Below, piece after piece: positions 59,011 to 64,000 of a DNA stretch of 64,000 nt. This DNA comes from CAZTAO01 sp964611645. GTDB lineage: Bacteria; Armatimonadota; UBA5829. The DNA is taken from the NCBI GenBank assembly GCA_964611645.1, contig CAZTAO010000003.1, forward strand, positions 62,001-126,000. The letters are read 5' to 3'. Numbering within the stretch: position 1 is the first letter of the stretch; each line of letters opens with the position of its first letter. The notes under the pieces are model-generated. The model was not told where the DNA came from and did not search any database. It was given only the letters and a program-made list of their open reading frames with translations. The translations under genes and the position numbers were made by a program.

Positions 59011-60081
59011 ATGTCACAACCAACCCAAATGGACCTCTTCCGTGCCACGGTCGAGCATCGACCGCACGATAAGTACCTGTTCTATACCAAGTACACCGAC
59101 CCTCTGGCCGAGAAACTTACCAAGGCTCTGGGCGCGCGAGATGTCGATGAGATAGCGGAACGCTATGGGTTGTTCACCCCTGTCTCCGTCGCCATGCTTG
59201 CTCCTCCGAATCGTGTCGCACCGGACTTCTCCGGATACTACGCGGATATGGACGTGCCTGAGAACGCGACCATCAACTGGTTCGGGATGATGGAGATTCC
59301 GGGGAGCATGTACCACTTCACACGCTACATCAGCCCCCTTCGCAACGCTACCACCCTGGATGAGATCAAGAACTTCCCATACCCGCTGCCCATTGGCTGG
59401 ACGGACTCCCACATGGCCGCGCAGGTACAGGACGCCCACGACAAGGGGTTGGTGGTGACCTCCTGGGTCGGGCATATGTATGAGGATTCCTGGCAGATTC
59501 GGGGCTATGAAGAATTCCTGATGGACATGCACACCGACCCGGAGTTATGCGAATACGTCCTCGACCAAATCACCGAGCGCAACCTGGTCTACGCAACCGC
59601 CGCAACCAAGGCCGGCGTGGATTACCTCACCACGGGCGATGACGTAGCCAACCAGCGCGCGCTGATGTTCACACCTGAAATGTGGCGGCACTTCATGAAG
59701 CCGAGATGGGCCAAAGTCTACAAGGCGGCGAGGGAGATCAACCCCAACATCGAGATATGGTACCACAGCGACGGCGACATCCGGGAGATCATTCCCGAGC
59801 TTATCGAGATCGGCGTAACCATCCTGAACCCAGTCCAGCCGGAATGCATGGACCTCATCGAACTCAAACGGGAATACGGCAAAGACCTGGTCTTCGACGG
59901 CACAGTAGGCACCCAAACCACAATGCCCTTCGGCACCCCCGACGATGTCCGCCAGATAGTCCGAGAGCGCAAAGCCACCCTCGGCGGCGATGGGGCTTTG
60001 ATAATATCACCGACCCACGTCCTGGAACCCGAGGTCCCGGTGGAGAACATAGTGGCACTCTACGAGGCGGCGGGGGAGTAG
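59011..60081 (+). CDS. Uroporphyrinogen decarboxylase-like (corrinoid methyltransferase superfamily) protein
   Basis: 356 aa. 'YHSDGDIREIIPELIEIGVTILNPVQPECMDLIELKREYG' and 'GGDGALIISPTHVLEPEVPVENIVALYEA' belong to the UroD/MtaA superfamily, with the Zn-binding His and a Cys at 'PECMD'. The N-terminus differs from true HemE ('RPPVW...RQ' motif absent), so a methyltransferase or related role is more likely than haem synthesis. Such genes often accompany sugar-degradation and corrinoid loci. Confidence 0.85.
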   Translation: MSQPTQMDLFRATVEHRPHDKYLFYTKYTDPLAEKLTKALGARDVDEIAERYGLFTPVSVAMLAPPNRVAPDFSGYYADMDVPENATINWFGMMEIPGSMYHFTRYISPLRNATTLDEIKNFPYPLPIGWTDSHMAAQVQDAHDKGLVVTSWVGHMYEDSWQIRGYEEFLMDMHTDPELCEYVLDQITERNLVYATAATKAGVDYLTTGDDVANQRALMFTPEMWRHFMKPRWAKVYKAAREINPNIEIWYHSDGDIREIIPELIEIGVTILNPVQPECMDLIELKREYGKDLVFDGTVGTQTTMPFGTPDDVRQIVRERKATLGGDGALIISPTHVLEPEVPVENIVALYEAAGE

Positions 60082-60090
60082 GGCCAGCAT

Positions 60091-60200
60091 TCCCCCTCCA
60101 CGCCAGGAGGGGGTCAGTGGGCGGTTCCTTCCACCTCACATCTACGCGGCACATTAGGTTCGAGGAACCTCACCCCAGCCCTCCTCTGCGAGGGGAGCGA
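60091..60200. repeat. Composite palindromic repeat, copy 3 (inverted)
   Basis: The reverse complement of this spacer follows the 55702 and 58869 copies: AGGGCTGGGGTGAGGTTCCT, a variable centre, GGAAGGAACCGCCCACTGAC and CCCTCCTGGCGTGGAGGGGG. It begins 10 nt after the UroD-like stop. Confidence 0.8.
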
Positions 60201-60219
60201 GTAGGACGGAGCGTGACGC

Positions 60220-60984
60220 GTGTTCAAGAGTTCCAACCAATTCATCGAAAGCGTTGTTCTCAAGAGAGAAGATGTTCCGTCCTTTGACGAATACCCCTAT
60301 GATATTCCGGCTATTCGCGGCCTTACTGAGCTTCCGCTCCACCCCAAAGTCACCTACTTCATAGGGGACAACGGGGCGGGCAAGTCCACGCTTCTGGAAG
60401 CCATCGCGGTTTGTGCGGGCTTCAACGCGGAAGGGGGCAGCAAGAACTTCAGGTTCTCCACCCGCGCTTCTCATTCCGAGCTCCACAGCCACCTGATGCT
60501 GCGAAAAGGAACCCAACGTCCTCGCGATGGCTACTTCTTCAGAGCCGAAAGCTTCTTCAACGTTGCTACCACTATCGAGGAGGCGGATAACGACCCGGAC
60601 AACGCAGGTGGCGGGGCGCCCTTAGGCGCCAGCTACGGTCGCAGACTGCTGCACGAACAATCGCACGGGGAGTCGTTCCTGGCGCTGATACTCAACCGCT
60701 TCGGCGGCAACGGCCTCTATCTTCTGGACGAGCCCGAAGCTGCGCTGTCCCCAGCCAAGCAATTGGCGGTTCTCTCCGCGATGCACAACCTCATCAGGCA
60801 GCATTCCCAGTTCGTAATAGTAACCCACGCCCCAATCCTGATGGCCTACCCCGATTCCATCATCTACCGCTTCTCCGACGAGTCGATAGAAGCGGTAGAA
60901 TACGAAAGCACCGAGCACTACACGATAACCAGGGACTTCATCCAGCGCAGGGAACAGATTATGGGGATACTGCTGGGGGAGTGA
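60220..60984 (+). CDS. ABC/SMC-type AAA ATPase (COG3910-like)
   Basis: 254 aa soluble ATPase. Walker A 'FIGDNGAGKSTLLEAIAV', an ABC signature-like 'HEQSHGESFL', Walker B 'GLYLLDEPEAALSP' and the switch His 'FVIVTHAPILMAYP'. The region between Walker A and the signature is short, so no long coiled coil, unlike SMC or RecF. Often orphan in genomes; role unknown, possibly nucleic-acid maintenance. GTG start at 60220 with only a weak GGAGCG upstream. Confidence 0.9.
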   Translation: MFKSSNQFIESVVLKREDVPSFDEYPYDIPAIRGLTELPLHPKVTYFIGDNGAGKSTLLEAIAVCAGFNAEGGSKNFRFSTRASHSELHSHLMLRKGTQRPRDGYFFRAESFFNVATTIEEADNDPDNAGGGAPLGASYGRRLLHEQSHGESFLALILNRFGGNGLYLLDEPEAALSPAKQLAVLSAMHNLIRQHSQFVIVTHAPILMAYPDSIIYRFSDESIEAVEYESTEHYTITRDFIQRREQIMGILLGE

Positions 60985-61025
60985 GGTATATGCTAACCAG
61001 CGCGAAGGCTATCTATTATGCCACG

Positions 61026-61808
61026 TCAAGTGTTACCCTGATACTCCGCCCACTCCCGACACTGGATGTCGCACATCGGCTGTCCTGCCAACAGGTTCTT
61101 GGCGGTGGCTGATACTGTATGATTGCAGTCTTCGGATAGCTGCTCGGCTATCTGCCTCTGCCAAGGTTCCCGTGCCCCGAACCACTGTACCACTGACAGA
61201 AGCGCCATCTTTCTTTCAATGCTGTCACCTTTGATCCACGATTGCAGCAGAGAACTATCTATCGTTACAAGATCATACACAAGGAAGTCTTCCAAAGGAC
61301 CACAGATGATTTGGCTGTTCAACTCGGGCATCCCTAGGTCAATCAGATGCCCCATCTGCGCAAAAATGGGAATCACCCAGTTCATATCAAATTTACAGAG
61401 GGTGGAAGTTATCGGGAGGCGTTCGTATTTCACCGCGCTGGAGGCAAAGAGCGCGGCGCTGCGATCCCTGTCGCTACAGCATAGTTCCGAGAGAGCGGAA
61501 TCCGAATCAATCTGATAGGAAGTAGCGTCACGTACAGTCTCGTCCTCATCAAGCAGCCAACGCTCGACATCCCCCCATGTGACCGGCCCCCACTCACTCA
61601 GAACTTCAATGGCCTGCGCCCTCACATCCGGTCCGTCTGTGGCTATGAATTGATGCAGAAGGGCCACCTCGTCTTCTGACAGGCTCACCTCCTCGTCCGA
61701 GCGCATGGCTTCTATGCGAGAGGCTTCGAGTAGTCTGACCTTGGCCGACTCATCTGCCTCTGCCATTTTCCATAATTCTGATGGAAGGACTGTGCCCCTA
61801 ACAGCCAT
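61026..61808 (-). CDS. Unknown protein with HEAT-like helical repeats
   Basis: 260 aa, not recognised. Pairs of amphipathic helices such as 'SEDEVALLHQFIATDGPDVRAQAIEVLSEWG' and 'SIERKMALLSVVQWFGAREPWQRQIAEQL' suggest a HEAT-type solenoid. No membrane span or signal. TGAGGT about 9 nt upstream supports the ATG at 61808; an internal ATG at 61766 is possible. Convergent with the ATPase gene. Confidence 0.75.
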   Translation of the reverse strand: MAVRGTVLPSELWKMAEADESAKVRLLEASRIEAMRSDEEVSLSEDEVALLHQFIATDGPDVRAQAIEVLSEWGPVTWGDVERWLLDEDETVRDATSYQIDSDSALSELCCSDRDRSAALFASSAVKYERLPITSTLCKFDMNWVIPIFAQMGHLIDLGMPELNSQIICGPLEDFLVYDLVTIDSSLLQSWIKGDSIERKMALLSVVQWFGAREPWQRQIAEQLSEDCNHTVSATAKNLLAGQPMCDIQCREWAEYQGNT

Positions 61809-61930
61809 AGTGATCTACCTCATAGCGTCAATGATCTGCGGAATCTACATTCATGCCTGGTATCCGCCAATCCTGCCCATCCCGAAATCCGTTGAATCCT
61901 GTTCAATATAAACGCGCAAACATATACAAA

Positions 61931-63013
61931 CTACAACAAGTCTGCTATGGAAACCCTCTCCCCGGAGTTCTGCGCCAGAATCCCGGCCTCCACCACTGCA
62001 ATCGGAACCAGCAGTTCGTCGTAGTCCGTGGGCGGCTGGCCGGTTAGGACCATGTCTCGGAACTTCTTTACTATTCGGTCGGCGCCTCTGAGGAACTCGG
62101 GGTCGCCTATTGGGCCGGAGTGGATTTCTCCCATTTTGCTGTAGGCGCTGACGTAGAAGTTGCACCTTTCGGGGAAGGAGTCTGGGCCGGTGTTCATTAT
62201 CATCACGTCGATGCCGCTTTTCATGTGCAGGTGCAGATACTCCAGCGCCACCCGGCCCATGCACTCCACCCACTCCACATCGTTTCCGAACACGTTGAGC
62301 GCCAGGGCAACCCCGTGGATGAGATATGCCAGCCTGCCACACAGCCCCGCGCCTTCGGTCCTGTTGCCGAGGTTCTCCTGGGACATTGCCCCGCCAAGGC
62401 CCTTTACAACGCCCGCTCGCACCCCTGGCACATCCATCGGGTCGCAGCCCATAGCCACCGCCGCCTGAGACAGGCTCCGCCAATCCGCACCCTCCGGCCC
62501 TATCTCGGCGAAGCGCTTCTTGAAGTTGTCCGCCGCGATGACTTCCGTAAGGATCGATGAGTTGTACATCGGCGCGTTGTGCTTCCGGGCCAGCTTCACG
62601 ATCTCTTTGGCGTCGGCCAGGGTCAGGGCCATCGGCTTGTCCACGAAAGTGGGAATGCCTTGTTCAAGGAACGGCCGCGACCAGTCCAGGTGGGTGCTGC
62701 CGTCCCCGTCGCACTCCGCCAGGAACACAGCATCAACTCCCTCGCCAACTTGCTCCATAGAGTCGCAGACCCTGGCCCCCGGGAAGCTCTCGGCAAACCC
62801 CTCGGCAGCCGCGCGGTCATCGTCATAGCACTTCACGATCTCGAAATCAAAGGTAGCCGGGACGGTGATATGCGCGGGGTCGTACCAGTCGGTGGCGTAG
62901 TAGTGCACGATCTTGTTGTGCTTCATCAGGGCAGCCGGGTCGCACTTAGCCATCAGCGCGCCGTAGTAGAACGCATGAGTATCGCAGTGAACTAGTCCAA
63001 GTTTGATTGGCAT
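61931..63013 (-). CDS. Gfo/Idh/MocA-family NAD(P)-dependent oxidoreductase
   Basis: 360 aa. An N-terminal Rossmann part ('KLGLVHCDTHAFYYGALMAKCDP') lacks the usual G-x-G-x-x-G, but 'GVDAVFLAECDG...PFLEQGIPTFVDKPMALTLADAKEIVKLARKH' contains the (E/D)KP dinucleotide-binding motif of the family. The C-terminal domain is the usual substrate sheet. Substrate is probably a sugar or inositol derivative. The ATG at 63013 with GAGAGGATC is chosen over one at 63040. Confidence 0.88.
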   Translation of the reverse strand: MPIKLGLVHCDTHAFYYGALMAKCDPAALMKHNKIVHYYATDWYDPAHITVPATFDFEIVKCYDDDRAAAEGFAESFPGARVCDSMEQVGEGVDAVFLAECDGDGSTHLDWSRPFLEQGIPTFVDKPMALTLADAKEIVKLARKHNAPMYNSSILTEVIAADNFKKRFAEIGPEGADWRSLSQAAVAMGCDPMDVPGVRAGVVKGLGGAMSQENLGNRTEGAGLCGRLAYLIHGVALALNVFGNDVEWVECMGRVALEYLHLHMKSGIDVMIMNTGPDSFPERCNFYVSAYSKMGEIHSGPIGDPEFLRGADRIVKKFRDMVLTGQPPTDYDELLVPIAVVEAGILAQNSGERVSIADLL

Positions 63014-63038
63014 GGCTGATCCTCTCTCAAAGGCACGC

Positions 63039-63071
63039 ACATTCCCCTCGCCCCTTCAAAGGGGGAATTGG
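63039..63071. repeat. Partial copy of the 131-bp element
   Basis: ACATTCCCCTCGCCCCTTCA followed by AAGGGGGAATTGG repeats one terminal arm and part of the subterminal arm of the 42819 element, in the divergent spacer (63014-63232) between the oxidoreductase and deacetylase genes. No clear promoter could be fixed in that spacer. Confidence 0.7.
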
Positions 63072-63232
63072 CAGCGGCCGGGACATGTTTATCAGTTCTC
63101 GTACGGGAGTGTGGTATCCTTCCGGAGTTGTTCCGGTTGGCGGGAACTTGACGTTTGGCTGAATCTGCCGGATACTGGAGTCCGGGCGGTGGATATTTGC
63201 CGTGATTCGGAAACAGACAGGAGTCGAAGTAC

Positions 63233-64000
63233 ATGCCAGATGTGATCGAACGCGTCGCTTGCACAATGTGCCACGGAGTCTGGGCGGATGAGGTGGAGAA
63301 GCCTGTGATCCCCAACTGGACAGCCCTTACCCGCTCATCCTTTGAGAGAAAGGTCGGGATACTGTCGGAGTTGGGAGCGCAGTCGATCGGCTACGGGGAG
63401 TTGGAGAAGTGGTATAACGGCGCGCCGCTTTCCGGGAAGCGTATGATGATCGACTTCGACCACGCAGTGCGGTCGATCTATGACCACTGCTTCCCGATCC
63501 TTGCTGGGCATGGGTTCAAGGGCAATATGTTTGTGGACACCGCGCGGGTAGATAGCGACCTTGAAAAGCCCGAATCCGAGCGCAGGTGCATGACCTGGGA
63601 CCAACTCGGCAAGCTGGCGGAGGCTGGATGGACTATCGGCGCGCACACGGTCCACCACTTTTCTCTTGCCACCCTCGAAGCCGAGGACCCCACCGGCGGT
63701 CGCCTGCTGGAAGAGATGGCGGGCGCGGATGACAGGATCAAGGCACAGCTTGGTATCACCGCCGAAGACTTCGCCTACACCGGCCTGGGGTGGTCCCCTA
63801 TGGCTGAGGAAATTGCCTCAAAGCGATACCGTTTCGCCCGCCTCTGGATCACCGGCGCGATGTACAACGACCCCCAGGGCAACGACATTCCCATCGCGAC
63901 TCTCCTCAATCCCAACCCCAAATCGGCCCCAGCCCCCGACGAGCCGGACGGCGGCCCACCTTACCCCTACCGCTACATAACCCGCCAGACCAACCCCCAC
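63233..64000 (+). CDS. Polysaccharide deacetylase-like protein (N-terminal part; runs off the window)
   Basis: 256 codons open to the window edge. 'RMMIDFDHAVRSIYDHCFPILAGHGFKGNMFVDT' is motif 1 of the NodB fold with F-D-H in place of F-D-D; 'MTWDQLGKLAEAGWTIGAHTVHHFSLATL' is motif 2 with the metal His pair (H-T-V-H-H). Members remove N- or O-acetyl groups from glycans or act on related amides. There is no signal peptide, so a cytoplasmic role is possible. AGGAG 9 nt upstream sets the ATG at 63233. Confidence 0.85.
   Translation, partial: MPDVIERVACTMCHGVWADEVEKPVIPNWTALTRSSFERKVGILSELGAQSIGYGELEKWYNGAPLSGKRMMIDFDHAVRSIYDHCFPILAGHGFKGNMFVDTARVDSDLEKPESERRCMTWDQLGKLAEAGWTIGAHTVHHFSLATLEAEDPTGGRLLEEMAGADDRIKAQLGITAEDFAYTGLGWSPMAEEIASKRYRFARLWITGAMYNDPQGNDIPIATLLNPNPKSAPAPDEPDGGPPYPYRYITRQTNPH

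Noticed and set aside
59011..60081. HemE (haem biosynthesis)
   Set aside because: The N-terminal R-P-P-V-W...R-Q motif of HemE is missing; the protein fits the wider UroD/MtaA superfamily.

Overview
The window is 64 kb of a GC-rich bacterial chromosome, probably from a draft or metagenome assembly, since a 10-N scaffold gap sits inside murC. Envelope markers point to a cell with two membranes: a secretin, an LptD/OstA-like outer-membrane protein, and a MurE carrying the DNPR motif of meso-diaminopimelate ligases. The division cluster, however, follows the Terrabacteria pattern, with a DUF881 protein and small basic protein (Sbp) between ftsQ and ftsA. Together with the corrinoid-methyltransferase-like genes, Gfo/Idh oxidoreductase and degenerate polysaccharide deacetylase, this suits a diderm Terrabacterium; Armatimonadota is my best guess, not a proven placement.

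Layout. 1-1.6 kb: end of a nitroreductase and a secreted alpha/beta hydrolase, closed by a terminator. 1.8-31.9 kb: one co-directional run holding the division and cell-wall (dcw) genes mraZ-rsmH-ftsL ... ftsI-murE-murF-mraY-murD-ftsW-murG-murC-murB-ddl-ftsQ-DUF881-sbp-ftsA-ftsZ. A near-complete Flp/Tad pilus locus (four flp pilins, tadV, tadE, tadG, cpaB, cpaC, cpaE, cpaF, tadB, tadC) lies between ftsL and ftsI. 32-34.9 kb: a short MscS channel, an unknown protein and the LptD-like protein. 34.9-39.1 kb: a five-gene operon with a strong promoter: dCMP deaminase, HAD phosphatase, ParB-like protein, an MtrA-like/thymidylate-synthase-like fusion, and a YprB-type nuclease. 39.2-44.4 kb (minus): MttB-like methyltransferase coupled to 2-oxoacid dehydrogenase E1 alpha and beta, plus a class III aminotransferase.

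44.6-47.3 kb is a scarred accessory patch: a CAU tRNA with its own promoter, an ECF sigma gene joined head-on to a broken IS1182-like transposase, and an AT-richer SMR efflux/TetR pair flanked by diverged direct repeats. 47.7-49.5 kb is lepA, then tspO, then a minus-strand block of small envelope-type genes and a pentapeptide-repeat protein. 53-63 kb carries sugar and one-carbon genes: DegT aminotransferase, sugar nucleotidyltransferase, ahcY, WecG glycosyltransferase, PfkB kinase, UroD-like methyltransferase, an SMC/ABC-type ATPase, a Gfo/Idh oxidoreductase and the start of a polysaccharide deacetylase.

Intergenic DNA after 42 kb is dominated by several families of short palindromic or periodic repeats. 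One is a 131-bp element with perfect 15-bp terminal inverted repeats. Another palindromic family is inserted in frame within the YprB-like gene. No CRISPR array or rRNA was seen.
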